A stretch of 64,000 nucleotides of DNA from the NCBI RefSeq assembly GCF_029537375.1, contig NZ_CP120679.1, positions 2,902,001-2,966,000 on the forward strand, in the 5' to 3' direction. The first letter of the stretch is position 1. The number at the start of each line of letters is the position of its first letter. A model generated the notes under the pieces. That model searched no databases and had not been told where the DNA came from. It saw only the letters and a program-made list of their open reading frames with translations. This DNA is from Bacillus sp. HSf4 (GTDB lineage: Bacteria > Bacillota > Bacilli > Bacillales > Bacillaceae). This document shows, one piece after another, positions 29,052 through 40,059 of the stretch. The position numbers were made by a program, and so were the translations under genes.

Positions 29052-30605
29052 ATGACCAAGCAGACGTTTTTAAAAAGCACGCTCATCTTGATAGCAGCAG
29101 GTTTGATTACAAGAATGCTCGGCTTTATCAACCGGATTGTCATCGCCAGATTCATCGGCGAAGAAGGCGTAGGGCTGTATATGATGGCGGCGCCGACCTT
29201 TTTTCTGGCGGTGACCCTCACCCAATTCGGCCTTCCCGTCGCCATCAGCAAACTCGTGGCTGAAGCGGAGGCCCGCGGCGATCACAGAAAAACAAAGCAG
29301 ATTTTGGTGATGTCTCTTGCGATCACGGGCACGCTCAGCGCCCTTATCACACCGGTGTTCCTTATTTATGCGCCGCTGATGGCCGAAACGCTTTTAACGG
29401 ATGAACGAACGCTGTATCCGCTTTTGGCGGTGACACCGGTCGTTCCGATCATCGCCGTTTCCAGCGTGCTGCGGGGCTATTTTCAAGGCAAGCAGAATAT
29501 GAGGCCGCTCGCCGTATCCCAAGTGCTTGAACAAATCGTCCGGATATCGCTTGTCGCGGTCTGCACAACTGCCTTTTTGCCGCTCGGAATCGAATACGCC
29601 GCAGCAGGCGCGATGCTGTCCTCCGTTTTTGGAGAGCTTGTTTCACTGCTTTATTTGTTTATCGCCTTTAAATATAAAAAGAAAATCCGCATTCGCAAAC
29701 GCTTTTTTAAGTCGCTGATATCCGGACGAACAACTTTTTTCGAGCTGATGAGCGTCTCGCTCCCGACAACAGGCAGCCGGTTTATCGGCAACTTGTCATG
29801 GTTTTTTGAACCGATCGTCGTTGCGCAAAGTTTGGCGATTGCCGGAGTCGCCGCTTCGGCTGCAACGGGCCAATACGGGGAGCTGACCGGTTTTGCCATG
29901 ACCCTTCTCACCCTGCCAAGCTTTATTACGTATTCGCTGTCAACTGCCCTTGTTCCGGCCATCAGCGAAGGCATCGAACAGAAAAAAATGCAGGTTGTTG
30001 AATACCGGTTAGAACAGGCGATGCGGCTCTGCCTTTTAAGCGGCGGAATTTCCGTTGTCGTTTTGTTTTCCTATGCGGATGAGCTTGTCAGCGTGATGTA
30101 CGGTTCTTCAAATGCCGCGATTTATGTCAAAGTGATGGCCCCGTTTTTCTTGTTTTATTATTTTCAGGGCCCGCTTCAAGCCGTATTGCAGGCTTTAAAC
30201 CTGGCCGGGGCGGCCATGATGAACAGCCTTGTCGGCGCCCTTGTGAAAACGGGTCTGATATTCGTGCTCGCTTCACGCCCGTCGCTCGGCATTATGGGGG
30301 CGGCTCTGGCGATTGTAACAGGCATGATCCTTGTGACGATGCTGCATGCGGCAACGGTCAGCAAAGTGCTCCCCATCAGCATCAATTTAAAGGAATATGT
30401 GCTGTCCTTTGCTGTCATTTTCATTTCGGGCTGGGCAAGCCTCTGGATGAAGCAGCACCTCTTCATCGAGCACGCCGAACCGATCCGCCTCTTTTACTGC
30501 GTGCTGGCGACAAGCTGTCTGTACGTATTCCTTTTGGTCGCTTTCAGGCTCATCAAAAAAGAAGAAATCCAGCGTTTTCCTTTGTTCGGCCGCTGGATTT
30601 CCTAA
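29052..30605 (+). CDS. spoVB: SpoVB, MOP-superfamily polysaccharide/lipid flippase for spore cortex
   Basis: 517 residues with about 14 hydrophobic segments, opening FLKSTLILIAAGLITRMLGF and containing the MOP-family GIEYAAAGAMLSS and FQGPLQAVLQALNLAGAA segments. SpoVB is needed for spore cortex synthesis in the mother cell and is related to the lipid II flippase MurJ. GGGG ribosome site 8 bases before the ATG. Upstream, a possible sigma-E type -10 (TATATGAT near 29012) is seen but its -35 is poor, so I do not call it. Confidence 0.95.
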   Translation: MTKQTFLKSTLILIAAGLITRMLGFINRIVIARFIGEEGVGLYMMAAPTFFLAVTLTQFGLPVAISKLVAEAEARGDHRKTKQILVMSLAITGTLSALITPVFLIYAPLMAETLLTDERTLYPLLAVTPVVPIIAVSSVLRGYFQGKQNMRPLAVSQVLEQIVRISLVAVCTTAFLPLGIEYAAAGAMLSSVFGELVSLLYLFIAFKYKKKIRIRKRFFKSLISGRTTFFELMSVSLPTTGSRFIGNLSWFFEPIVVAQSLAIAGVAASAATGQYGELTGFAMTLLTLPSFITYSLSTALVPAISEGIEQKKMQVVEYRLEQAMRLCLLSGGISVVVLFSYADELVSVMYGSSNAAIYVKVMAPFFLFYYFQGPLQAVLQALNLAGAAMMNSLVGALVKTGLIFVLASRPSLGIMGAALAIVTGMILVTMLHAATVSKVLPISINLKEYVLSFAVIFISGWASLWMKQHLFIEHAEPIRLFYCVLATSCLYVFLLVAFRLIKKEEIQRFPLFGRWIS

Positions 30606-30609
30606 CGCT

Positions 30610-31254
30610 TTATATTTCGTCCTTGAGATCAATAAAGAAAGAACCTTTGTGATACGCGCAGAACGATATCTCGGACAGGTCGCGGTGGCCTCTTTCGGCA
30701 AGCTTTTGTTCAAGCCACTCCTGATTTTTGCCGATCCGCTGCAAATGGTCTTTCTGAACGATTCCATCGACGATCAGCGGCAGTTCAATCCGGTGATTCG
30801 TCCGGTCTTTGGTAAACACCGACAGCTTGCCCGTCGGCTCCAAAATCGCATAGGAAACATCTGCAATGCGCTCGATGTTCTTTTCTCTCAGCTGGGTCAG
30901 CAAGTCATCAAAATTATAGCGCTGGGTTCTCATTGCCTGCTCATCGATTTTCCCGCGATCAATGATAATCGTCGGTTTTCCATCGAGAAGGTGGCGGATT
31001 TTTTGGTTTTTCAATGATAAATAAGCAAAAAAAACTTGAATCAATGTTAAGACAAAAATCGGAACGAGCGTATGCAATAGGTGATCATCGTGATCCTCTA
31101 TGGCCAGCACCGCTATTTCAGCGATCATAATAAAAACGACAAGATCCAATATGCTTAATTCTCCTATTTCTCTTTTTCCCATGAAGCGAAACAAGATGAA
31201 AATGACCGCATACAAAAAGACCGTCCGAAAAATAAGAGCAAATATTTCCTCCAT
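30610..31254 (-). CDS. yrbG: YrbG, DUF421/YetF-family membrane protein
   Basis: 214 residues. N-terminal region with three membrane helices (about 5-23, 35-52, 60-78), then a soluble DUF421 domain with the [34 protein letters not shown] block (near 92-125). Sporulation paralogues (SpoVA-linked YetF family) affect spores in B. subtilis, but the function of YrbG is unknown. It converges with spoVB (4-base gap). No terminator hairpin is evident in the gap. Confidence 0.9.
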   Translation of the reverse strand: MEEIFALIFRTVFLYAVIFILFRFMGKREIGELSILDLVVFIMIAEIAVLAIEDHDDHLLHTLVPIFVLTLIQVFFAYLSLKNQKIRHLLDGKPTIIIDRGKIDEQAMRTQRYNFDDLLTQLREKNIERIADVSYAILEPTGKLSVFTKDRTNHRIELPLIVDGIVQKDHLQRIGKNQEWLEQKLAERGHRDLSEISFCAYHKGSFFIDLKDEI

Positions 31255-31406
31255 AACGGCCGCCTCCTTCCGCTTGAACCTCTATTCATAGCCTTTGTTA
31301 AAACAGGGCTTTTATGTACAAAAAGCTCGGAACAGCTAGTCTATTTGCCGGACAGGCAGAATACATTTAAAGAGGAGGCCATCTATTTTTAGAGAGGAGG
31401 TTCTTG

Positions 31407-31790
31407 ATGAACGAGCCAAAGCAAATCGGCAAGGGGATTTTATACAGTCTGGTCGTCATTTTCGCCTTGATGTTTGCGGGAAGCCTGCTGATTTCACTGC
31501 TCTTGACATGGACATCGCTCACCGAAAGCTCATTCGGCTGGTTGATTACCGCTATATCCTTTATTACACTGTTCATCGGCGGGTTTGTTTCCGGAGGAAA
31601 GGCGAAGGAAAAAGGGTGGCTGATCGGAGCTTTGACAGCTCTCTGCTTCTCGCTGACAGTGCTGCTGTTTCAATATCTCGGGTTCGGAGAAGCTTTCAAC
31701 CTCAAACAGCTTCTGTATCATGCAGGGTTTATGGGTGTCAGCATGATCGGGGGGATTTTCGGGGTCAATCTCCACGGAAGCCGGGCATAG
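31407..31790 (+). CDS. yrzE: YrzE, TIGR04086-family four-helix membrane protein
   Basis: 127 residues with four hydrophobic helices (about 9-33, 41-60, 70-88, 100-120) and Gly-rich turns (GGFVSGGKAKEKGWLIGAL). Matches the small YrzE family located near spoVB and yajC in Bacillus. Function unknown. The ATG at 31407 is chosen over the TTG three bases before it since AGGAGG is 6 bases upstream. Confidence 0.88.
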   Translation: MNEPKQIGKGILYSLVVIFALMFAGSLLISLLLTWTSLTESSFGWLITAISFITLFIGGFVSGGKAKEKGWLIGALTALCFSLTVLLFQYLGFGEAFNLKQLLYHAGFMGVSMIGGIFGVNLHGSRA

Positions 31791-31794
31791 ACCG

Positions 31795-31832
31795 AAAAAT
31801 GAGGGAGCGGATCAATCCGCTCCCTCATTTTT
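31795..31832. terminator. Bidirectional terminator between yrzE and yajC
   Basis: AAAAATGAGGGAGCGGAT / ATCCGCTCCCTCATTTTT, a perfect inverted repeat with A and T flanks serving both converging genes. Confidence 0.95.
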
Positions 31833-31860
31833 GTTCGCTTATGTAATAAGCAGCTGCCGG

Positions 31861-32121
31861 CTATTCGGCTGACGCCTCTCGAATCGCGCGGCGATCGAAT
31901 GTCAGACGTGTATTGTCGCCTGTTTTGATGACAACCTTGCTTTCGTCAATTGAATCAACAATACCGTGCAGGCCGCCGATCGTTACGACTTTATCTCCTT
32001 TTTTCAGCTCCTCCTGCATCTGGCGGACAGCTTTCTGCTGCTTCTGCTGAGGACGGATCAACAGGAAATAAAGAACCGCAAACATTAAAATAATCGGAAG
32101 TAATGTTCCAAGCATCTCCAT
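31861..32121 (-). CDS. yajC: YajC (YrbF), Sec translocase accessory protein
   Basis: 86 residues: one N-terminal membrane helix (about 4-20), the hallmark LLIRPQQKQQK (near 20-30), and a small basic domain with KKGDKVVTIGGLHGIV. YajC joins SecDF around SecYEG. ATG at 32121 with AAGGGG about 11 bases upstream; a second ATG at 32115 is possible. Located 49 bases after tgt in the queA-tgt-yajC unit. Confidence 0.95.
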   Translation of the reverse strand: MEMLGTLLPIILMFAVLYFLLIRPQQKQQKAVRQMQEELKKGDKVVTIGGLHGIVDSIDESKVVIKTGDNTRLTFDRRAIREASAE

Positions 32122-32170
32122 TATTTTTTCACCCCTTTCAAATGAAATATCGCTGGTTTTCGTTTATGTG

Positions 32171-34373
<2,203 letters not shown>

Positions 34374-34407
34374 TTTTTTCACCTTATTCTATCTATATAC
34401 TTTGGTC

Positions 34408-34608
34408 TCATTTCATCCGTCCGAAGATCGAAAACAATAAGGACAGGATGATGCTGATGACAATGCATGTAACAACAGGAAAGAAAAATGTAACGTTTCC
34501 TTTTTTCACAAAAATGTCTCCCGGAAGCTTGCCGATGACTTGCATGAATAAACCAATGCCAAAAATGACCGCGCCTAAAATCATCAAAAGCTTTGGAAAC
34601 TCAGTCAT
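34408..34608 (-). CDS. yrzS: YrzS, DUF2905 small membrane protein
   Basis: 66 residues with two membrane helices separated by [19 protein letters not shown], the DUF2905 signature. The ATG at 34608 has GGAGG 9 bases upstream and lies inside the end of ruvB (8-base overlap), so it is translated from the ruvAB message. Function unknown. Confidence 0.9.
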   Translation of the reverse strand: MTEFPKLLMILGAVIFGIGLFMQVIGKLPGDIFVKKGNVTFFFPVVTCIVISIILSLLFSIFGRMK

Positions 34609-35605
34609 GGTTCGGAACCTCCATTTTAAAATGGCTGTAGACATCCGGCGTTACAATCCGCCCCCGCGGTGTTCTTTGAATAAAGCCGATTTGCAGGAGG
34701 TACGGCTCGTAAACGTCCTCAATCGTATGGGACTCCTCTCCGATCGTCGCCGAGATCGTATCGATGCCGACGGGGCCGCCGCCGAATTTTTCGATCATCC
34801 CCATTAACAGCTTGCGGTCGATATGATCGAGCCCGAGCTTGTCGACTTGAAGGCGCTCAAGTGCATCAAGGGCTACTTCCTCTGTGATGGAGCTGTTTCC
34901 AAGAACCTGGGCAAAATCCCTGACCCTTCTCAGCAGCCTGTTGGCGATCCGCGGCGTTCCTCTTGAACGCCGCGCGATTTCCAAAGAGGAAAGCCTGTCG
35001 ATGTCAATCTCGAACAGCTCGGCTGTTCTGACGACGATTTCTGACAGCTCATCCCGGGTGTAATACTCAAGCCTTGACAATACACCGAATCTGTCTCTGA
35101 GAGGCGCGGTCAAGAGTCCGACTCTGGTCGTCGCGCCGACGAGTGTAAAAGGCGGCAGATCAAGCCTGACAGAACGGGCTGACGGCCCTTTGCCGATGAC
35201 GATATCAAGGCAGAAATCCTCCATCGCCGGGTACAGTACCTCTTCAATCGAACGGTGCAGACGGTGGATTTCGTCAATGAATAAAACGTCACCGGGTTCG
35301 AGGGCGGTCAAAATCGCCGCCAAATCGCCGGGGCGTTCGATTGCAGGTCCTGACGTCGTGCGGAAATTGACCCCCATTTCATTGGCGATGATGGCGGCAA
35401 GGGTCGTTTTCCCCAATCCGGGAGGGCCGTATAGCAAGACGTGGTCCAAGGTCTCCTCCCGCATTTTCGCGGCTTCGATGAAGACCCTGAGATTGTCTTT
35501 GACTTTTTCCTGGCCGATGTACTGCGCCAGTTTTTGCGGACGCAGGCTTTGCTCAATCGCTGATTCATGGTTGTCTAGTTCACTTGATACGAGCCGCTCA
35601 TCCAT
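34601..35605 (-). CDS. ruvB: RuvB, Holliday junction branch-migration ATPase
   Basis: 334 residues as in B. subtilis. Walker [10 protein letters not shown] (near 61-69), Walker B FIDEIHRL (near 108-115), sensor ATTR (near 155), arginine-finger region and the C-terminal winged helix ending [17 protein letters not shown]. It drives branch migration with RuvA. The ATG at 35605 has AAGGTG 6 bases upstream, just after the ruvA stop (10-base gap). Confidence 0.98.
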   Translation of the reverse strand: MDERLVSSELDNHESAIEQSLRPQKLAQYIGQEKVKDNLRVFIEAAKMREETLDHVLLYGPPGLGKTTLAAIIANEMGVNFRTTSGPAIERPGDLAAILTALEPGDVLFIDEIHRLHRSIEEVLYPAMEDFCLDIVIGKGPSARSVRLDLPPFTLVGATTRVGLLTAPLRDRFGVLSRLEYYTRDELSEIVVRTAELFEIDIDRLSSLEIARRSRGTPRIANRLLRRVRDFAQVLGNSSITEEVALDALERLQVDKLGLDHIDRKLLMGMIEKFGGGPVGIDTISATIGEESHTIEDVYEPYLLQIGFIQRTPRGRIVTPDVYSHFKMEVPNHD

Positions 35606-35615
35606 GAACATCACC

Positions 35616-36221
35616 TTACTTTAATAATTTTTGTAATGCTTTTTTAACATATTGATCTGTTGAAAGCGCCTCTTCCTTTTTCAGGTGAGGCTGAACTTTT
35701 TTAATCTCGCGGTCTGAGTAGCCGAGCGCCTGCAACGCTTCAAGCGCTTCCCCTAGAGCGGTCTTAGCTTCATGGGCTTCTTCCCGCTCTTCGTGGTTGA
35801 AAAGACTTGCCGCCGCTTCAGGAATGGCATCAGCCAATTTGCCTTTCAAATCGAGGATGATCTGTCTGGCGGTTTTTTTCCCCACTCCGGGGAACTTCAC
35901 CAAAAACGCTTCATCTTCATTCTCGATCGCTTCAATCACCGCACCCGGATCACCGGAAGCAAGGATCGCAAGCGCACCTTTCGGGCCGATGCCCGTTACA
36001 TTCAGCAATTTTGTAAACAGCATTTTTTCTTCCCGTGTCGAAAAGCCGTACAAAGCAGCTGTATCTTCTCTCACATAGTGATATGTATAAATCGTTTCCT
36101 CGCTGTTTTCTTTATAGATAAACGGATTAGGCGTATAAATTTGATAGCCGATTCCGCCGTTCTCAATGACAATATACTGGGGCGACACATAATCAATGGT
36201 GCCCTTTACGAATTCGATCAA
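35616..36221 (-). CDS. ruvA: RuvA, Holliday junction-binding protein
   Basis: 201 residues. N-terminal OB-fold ([17 protein letters not shown]), two helix-hairpin-helix motifs ([16 protein letters not shown] near 72-87; [19 protein letters not shown] near 108-126) and the C-terminal RuvB-contact domain ([16 protein letters not shown]). TTG start at 36221 with GAGGTG 8 bases upstream. First gene of ruvA-ruvB-yrzS. Confidence 0.98.
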   Translation of the reverse strand: MIEFVKGTIDYVSPQYIVIENGGIGYQIYTPNPFIYKENSEETIYTYHYVREDTAALYGFSTREEKMLFTKLLNVTGIGPKGALAILASGDPGAVIEAIENEDEAFLVKFPGVGKKTARQIILDLKGKLADAIPEAAASLFNHEEREEAHEAKTALGEALEALQALGYSDREIKKVQPHLKKEEALSTDQYVKKALQKLLK

Positions 36222-36331
36222 CGTTCATTCACCTCTTTGACTGCTCTTCATTGTAACATAAAACAGGCAAAGCTAGAATGAAAAAGTTAACATATGTTCG
36301 CTCTAGTCATAACAGGACGTTTTTTTTCACC

Positions 36332-36362
36332 CTAAAAAAGACATAACAGCGTCATGTCTTCA
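36332..36362 (-). terminator. Terminator after bofC
   Basis: Minus strand AAGACAT...ATGTCTTTTTT; the 5' arm overlaps the last codons of bofC. Confidence 0.85.
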
Positions 36363-36885
36363 TATCTTTCATAATTCCCGATGATTTTACGGCTTCAATG
36401 ACATGCTGAAATTCATGTTTCGTCCGATAGGGAATCCCTTTGCGCAGGTCATCCGCCATTCGGCTCTCAAGCCGCTTTATATCAATCTGAAAAAACGATT
36501 GAATCGGCTCTGACAAAACGCCGGGACGGCCGTGAAAAGTCGATATGACGCCATCCTCCGTCACCCCGATATAGCCGTTTGTTTTGCTTAAAGGAGAGAT
36601 GTCATCCACCTGCTTGCGAAACAGCATGAACCCTTTTTTTTGATCAACAAGCTGCCATCCTTTATATGCGGCTTTTACATCTTCCACCTTACCGAGCGGC
36701 TCTTCCTTGTTTTCAATGCCAACATCCCCGTCTAAATACACCTTTTCAAACTGAATGTGCACCCTGTCCTGCTCCTTTGCCTCCGATGCCGATCTTCCTG
36801 CAGCTTCCTGCTGAAAACTGAACATAACGGTAAACACCAGGGTGACAAACAAACTGATTCTCTTCCATAATTTCAGGCTGTCCAC
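36352..36885 (-). CDS. bofC: BofC, forespore regulator of the sigma-K checkpoint
   Basis: 177 residues. Signal peptide or anchor (WKRISLFVTLVFTVMFSF near 6-23), then the BofC domain with QFEKVYLDGDVGIE, YKGWQLVDQKKGFMLFRKQVDDISPLSKTNGYIGV and FHGRPG. BofC is secreted by the forespore and restrains the protease SpoIVB, timing SpoIVFB activation (spoIVFAB is at 53.7-55.4 kb here). The GTG at 36885 is chosen: AAGGTG lies 6 bases upstream. An ATG at 36912 has no ribosome site. Confidence 0.92.
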   Translation of the reverse strand: MDSLKLWKRISLFVTLVFTVMFSFQQEAAGRSASEAKEQDRVHIQFEKVYLDGDVGIENKEEPLGKVEDVKAAYKGWQLVDQKKGFMLFRKQVDDISPLSKTNGYIGVTEDGVISTFHGRPGVLSEPIQSFFQIDIKRLESRMADDLRKGIPYRTKHEFQHVIEAVKSSGIMKDMKT

Positions 36886-37135
36886 ACATATCACCTTCTT
36901 TTTTGCCTTCAAGATATTACCCTTAGTTTGACCAACGCTTGCAAAAATTAGTCGTCTGCATGCGTTTCCTGTTCAAGCCCCGGGGGATGCCGGATACAAT
37001 GATTTTACAGACCGATGACAATGATTACATTTTAAAGCCAATGGAGAAGATGTGAAGCATTTAGGATGCAAAGCCGCCCGTTCTCATGTATAAAAGCAGT
37101 ATAGAGTTTCTTTTTAAAAAGAAGGTGGACTCAGC

Positions 37136-37774
37136 GTGACAAAGGCGAAAAGATATTCAGAAGCAGTAATCTACGATACGAAAAAGCGGTTTAACAAGCT
37201 TGTCCAAAAGCCCGATGATTTAGAATTGATCGGGAAGGGACGAAGCGCATACGTTTTTAAGCTGAAAGAGTGCGGGAGAGACATGGCGCTGAAAGTCTTT
37301 TTCCCAGAATTCACAGACATCGCTCAAAAGGAAGCGGAGATCTATCAAAAACTGGCTGATTCCCCGTATTATCCTGATATTTATGAGACAGGGCATTCAT
37401 ATATATTAATGGAATATATTAAAGGACATACTTTTTACGAATGTTTAAATCAAGGCATCCCTATCGAGGAAGAGATGATCCGGGAAGTGGACCGCGCTTT
37501 GCATTATGCCCGGCAGCAGGGATTAAACCCTTCCGACATTCACCTTAGAAACCTGATTCTGACCCCGTCCGGAGCGGTAAAGGTCATCGATGTCGCCAGA
37601 TTTCGGCAAACAAAGGAATGCAGGCAGTGGGATGATCTGAAAACAGCCTATCGATATTATAAAAAGAGAAAGTTCCCGCAAAAACTCCCTAAATTATGGA
37701 TGGAAATGATTGCGTTTCTTTATAAAAAAAACTGGCTCCAAAAACGTTGGGACGCCAGAAAAAATAAAATTTGA
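37136..37774 (+). CDS. yrzF: YrzF-like small atypical protein-kinase-fold protein
   Basis: 212 residues, only the core of a kinase fold. Nucleotide loop LIGKGRSAYVF (31-41), ALKVF with Lys53, Glu66 in the C-helix, EYIKG hinge, and the catalytic-loop pattern D-x4-N at Asp134-Asn139 (NPSDIHLRN) with no preceding His. The DFG motif is replaced by IDVA (Asp152). The invariant Lys, Asp, Asn and Asp are kept, so catalysis is possible though unproven. It resembles YrzF of B. subtilis by position and size. GTG start with GAAGGTGG 7 bases upstream. Single-domain, no membrane or PASTA part. Substrate unknown. Confidence 0.75.
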   Translation: MTKAKRYSEAVIYDTKKRFNKLVQKPDDLELIGKGRSAYVFKLKECGRDMALKVFFPEFTDIAQKEAEIYQKLADSPYYPDIYETGHSYILMEYIKGHTFYECLNQGIPIEEEMIREVDRALHYARQQGLNPSDIHLRNLILTPSGAVKVIDVARFRQTKECRQWDDLKTAYRYYKKRKFPQKLPKLWMEMIAFLYKKNWLQKRWDARKNKI

Positions 37775-37854
37775 CCGATAAAGCGAACTCATGAAACTTC
37801 AAGGAATATTCCTCGTATGAAGAAATAACACTCTCCTGAAAGGAGCATTCGAGA

Positions 37855-37983
37855 TTGAGATTAAAAAAGAAAAAACGGCGGGAACATGCCGAATCGGATT
37901 ATTGGTTTCTGCTTGATCTGATCGAGCCTTTATATTATGTGCTGAGATTCGCATTCAGAGGCATTGTGAAATTCATTAATTAA
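37855..37983 (+). CDS. 42-residue hypothetical protein
   Basis: TTG start with AAGGAG 9 bases upstream. The product begins M-R-L-K-K-K-K-R-R-E-H-A, then an amphipathic/hydrophobic stretch (YWFLLDLIEPLYYVLRFAF), ending KFIN. A very basic head and aromatic membrane-like body suggest a small membrane-associated protein. It lies 81 bases after the kinase-like gene on the same strand. An inverted repeat GCTAAA/TTTAGC (37993-38010) follows. I do not recognise a family. Confidence 0.65.
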   Translation: MRLKKKKRREHAESDYWFLLDLIEPLYYVLRFAFRGIVKFIN

Positions 37984-38042
37984 CACGTCCCCGCTAAAGC
38001 GCTTTTTAGCTGAGCAACAAATACACCGCAGATGTGACGAGG

Positions 38043-38106
38043 CAAAAATAGCGGCTTTTCCGCTTATATCAGCGAATAAAAAAATCCCCTTTCAAGAAAA
38101 GGGGAT
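38043..38106 (-). terminator. Two successive terminators after sspH
   Basis: Minus strand: first ATCCCCTTT tcttg AAAGGGGAT followed by a run of T (38082-38106), then AAGCGG aaaag CCGCT with ATTTTTG (38043-38066). Confidence 0.85.
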
Positions 38107-38121
38107 CGCTTTGTTTCGTTT

Positions 38122-38301
38122 TTATTGCTCCTGTAGGTTTGCAAGCGGTACTTCCTGTTCGTTCTCAGGCTGTCCGAGCGGATAGATTCTGGCCGTTCCG
38201 TTTTGCTGATCGACATGCTGAATATAAATCGGCCGGCCGTTGTAAGTGACATCGACCATCACCGGAGATTCAACGATCTCTTGGGCGCGCTGTGTATTCA
38301 T
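38122..38301 (-). CDS. sspH: Small acid-soluble spore protein, SspH family
   Basis: 59 residues: M-N-T-Q-R-A-Q-E-I-V-E-S-P, then VDVTYNGRPIYIQHV and TARIYPLGQPENEQEVPL, the SASP-H signature. Made in the forespore and stored in the spore core. The ATG at 38301 sits 8 bases after GGAGG; the ATG immediately before it (38304) is 5 bases after and also possible. A candidate sigma-G promoter lies upstream. It is not where B. subtilis carries sspH as far as I remember, so it may be one of several copies. Confidence 0.92.
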   Translation of the reverse strand: MNTQRAQEIVESPVMVDVTYNGRPIYIQHVDQQNGTARIYPLGQPENEQEVPLANLQEQ

Positions 38302-38329
38302 CATAAAATCCTCCTTTAGATTTTATTCA

Positions 38330-38360
38330 TAATGTGCGCTCCCTCTTGCTTTCATATTCA
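38330..38360 (-). promoter_or_regulatory. Candidate sigma-G promoter of sspH
   Basis: Minus strand TGAATA (38355-38360), 18 bases, CACATTA (38330-38336); five of seven -10 positions match the CATACTA forespore consensus. Location about 35 bases before the ribosome site fits. Confidence 0.45.
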
Positions 38361-38391
38361 TATTGGCCGGTTTTTCAGGACACACTCGCGG

Positions 38392-38856
38392 TCAGCGAAG
38401 CTTGACGTATAAAGGCAGGTCGGTATGCCCCATTTCGCGCACATACACAAATAGGTTGCCCTTATGGTGAATCTCATGGCCAACGGCAAGCTGGACGAGC
38501 TGTTCAGCAGCCACTTTACGGCCGAACATCTTGGTCAAGTCAATTTCACGATCCAATTCCTCATCTGTAAACGATTCAAGCAATTGTTTCGTTTTTTCCG
38601 TATACGCTTGCGCCAGCTCGGCAAGGCTTGTCTCAGGGTCTTCCAATTTCCTTTTAAAGCCTTCCGGGGTTCCTTCCTTGGCTGTCAAAGCAAATCGATA
38701 AAATGAATGCAGCATATGTGTGATGAGATCTCTGGCTGACATTGAAGTTTCGGTCGGTTTGTAATCCATGTGTTCATCATCAATCTTTTGAATCAGCTCT
38801 TCTGTGACACTGCGATGTGATAAAAATTCCTGAACGATACGGTCTTTGCGCTCCAC
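38392..38856 (-). CDS. DinB/YfiT-fold putative metal-dependent protein
   Basis: 154 residues, four-helix DinB-like protein. Three spaced histidines fit the family's metal triad: His47 (THMLH), His127 and His131 (GHEIHHKG). Members include bacillithiol/mycothiol-dependent transferases and DNA-damage-induced proteins; which this one is cannot be told. GTG start at 38856 with GGGGGA 8 bases upstream. It is flanked by sspH and the PGA hydrolase-like gene, in the variable stretch. Confidence 0.85.
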   Translation of the reverse strand: MERKDRIVQEFLSHRSVTEELIQKIDDEHMDYKPTETSMSARDLITHMLHSFYRFALTAKEGTPEGFKRKLEDPETSLAELAQAYTEKTKQLLESFTDEELDREIDLTKMFGRKVAAEQLVQLAVGHEIHHKGNLFVYVREMGHTDLPLYVKLR

Positions 38857-38916
38857 CTTCTCATTCCCCCTTTATGTTGATACAGTTTTAGAATAACATC
38901 TTTTACCTGAATGTTT

Positions 38917-39639
38917 TCAACATTTGTCTTCCAAAACTTTTCGAACCGCTTTGACATACCTGTAGAACTTTCTTGTTTTTGTTTCTTCCCTGTCCTGATA
39001 ATCAAAGTCTTCAAAAAATGCTTTTCGTTGCGCCGTGCTGATTTCCAGCTGCACACTCATGCCTGAGCTGCTTTCATTGTTGATGTTCTCAGTATCCGTT
39101 CCGGCAAATCTACCGTCTACTTCGACCAGTTCTGCGGAAAAATCATATTTTTTAAGCGATCTGACGATGGCTTTGGCGAGCTTTCTGTCGGTGCCGCCCA
39201 CCAATGTGTGCCGACGATCGCCTGAATAGCCGTGAAAAGCGATCGTATAACGGTGTTCTTTTATTTTTTGCAATGCGAGCGGCTCGTCAAAATTTGTGCT
39301 TGTGATATGCAGATCTGAATTATTCTCATCCTTTTTTCCTTCGAATAAATAAGTCGAGTAATCATCGTTAAAAGCGCGGACAAGCTCGCTGACCCCGCCT
39401 TCGATTCTCCCGCCGTGGGGTGAAAAGATTAAGCACCTGCTTCCCGCTTCTTCATGATAATCGATATCATATCCGCCATTTTCATGCTTTTGCAGTTCCT
39501 TGAAACTGACATATTTGTCACCGGCCTGGCGCTGATATTCCTCCCTGGCCGTTTTTTCAGTCCACCTGTATACACCATTTATCATCACAACCAGAATCAC
39601 CAAATAGATGAATCCTTTTATGACTACATTCTTCCTCAT
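38917..39639 (-). CDS. Membrane-anchored poly-gamma-glutamate hydrolase-like protein (PghP/DUF867 family)
   Basis: 240 residues: an N-terminal membrane anchor or signal (VVIKGFIYLVILVVMINGVY, about 4-23), then the phage-type PGA hydrolase domain with SPHGG (73-77), IEGG, LHITSTNFDEP, AFHGYSG, VGGTDRKL and the C-terminal VQLEIS. The SPHGG/IEGG and FHGYSG segments hold the zinc ligands of this carboxypeptidase-like fold. It would cut gamma-glutamyl bonds outside the membrane, which suits a capsule or gamma-PGA-producing Bacillus. The ATG at 39639 has AAGGGG 8 bases upstream. The substrate is inferred from family only. Confidence 0.85.
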   Translation of the reverse strand: MRKNVVIKGFIYLVILVVMINGVYRWTEKTAREEYQRQAGDKYVSFKELQKHENGGYDIDYHEEAGSRCLIFSPHGGRIEGGVSELVRAFNDDYSTYLFEGKKDENNSDLHITSTNFDEPLALQKIKEHRYTIAFHGYSGDRRHTLVGGTDRKLAKAIVRSLKKYDFSAELVEVDGRFAGTDTENINNESSSGMSVQLEISTAQRKAFFEDFDYQDREETKTRKFYRYVKAVRKVLEDKC

Positions 39640-39674
39640 GTTTACTTCCCCTTTTGCTTCATGTATTGCCAAAT

Positions 39675-39698
39675 GAAAAAAGCATGTCGGTCATGCTG
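39675..39698 (-). promoter_or_regulatory. Terminator-like hairpin inside the leader of the PGA hydrolase-like gene
   Basis: Minus strand AGCATG accga CATGCT followed by six T, lying between the promoter at 39737-39765 and the start codon at 39639. It may be an attenuator; the stem is only 6 bp. Confidence 0.5.
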
Positions 39699-39736
39699 AA
39701 CTGTTCAAGTGTTTTTGACTTTTTTGTGACACAGTT

Positions 39737-39765
39737 ATTTTACGCTTTACATATGACGCATTCAA
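39737..39765 (-). promoter_or_regulatory. Candidate promoter of the PGA hydrolase-like gene
   Basis: Minus strand TTGAAT (39760-39765), 17 bases, TAAAAT (39737-39742). Confidence 0.55.
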
Positions 39766-40059
39766 TTATGAATAAGTTTGATAAAAAATAAAAATTTAAA
39801 ATTTTTTTATTAAACAATACTTTTTCTTTAGTGTTAAAGATAGATAAAACTTAAGAAGAAAATCTCATAAGAAAATTCGGAAAAAGACCATTTTTTCTGC
39901 CGTAAGCCCATTCCGTTCGGAAACGAGGAGCGTTTTACCACAATCAGGGTATACGGTTTGATAAAAGTGTGTCCGTCCGTTGTATGCTGAAGTTCTATTT
40001 CCTTTTTTTTATTTCTTCTGTTATCCTATAACCGATAATAAAAGTGCAGGTGAACGATA

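Larger units (their letters stand above)
39640..40059. other. 420-base AT-rich intergenic region
   Basis: Holds the leader hairpin and promoter of the PGA hydrolase-like gene (39675-39765), then a very AT-rich block (39768-39860) with A/T runs and no reading frame that I trust, then the upstream region of the 59-aa four-cysteine gene. A weak TTGATA (39958-39963) lies about 100 bases before that gene. Confidence 0.6.

Noticed and set aside
36886..37135. Sigma-G promoter for bofC and sigma-B promoter for the kinase-like gene
   Set aside because: Partial matches only (CAAACTA; GTTTCC-N14-GGGATG), with wrong spacing or poor -10, so not called.
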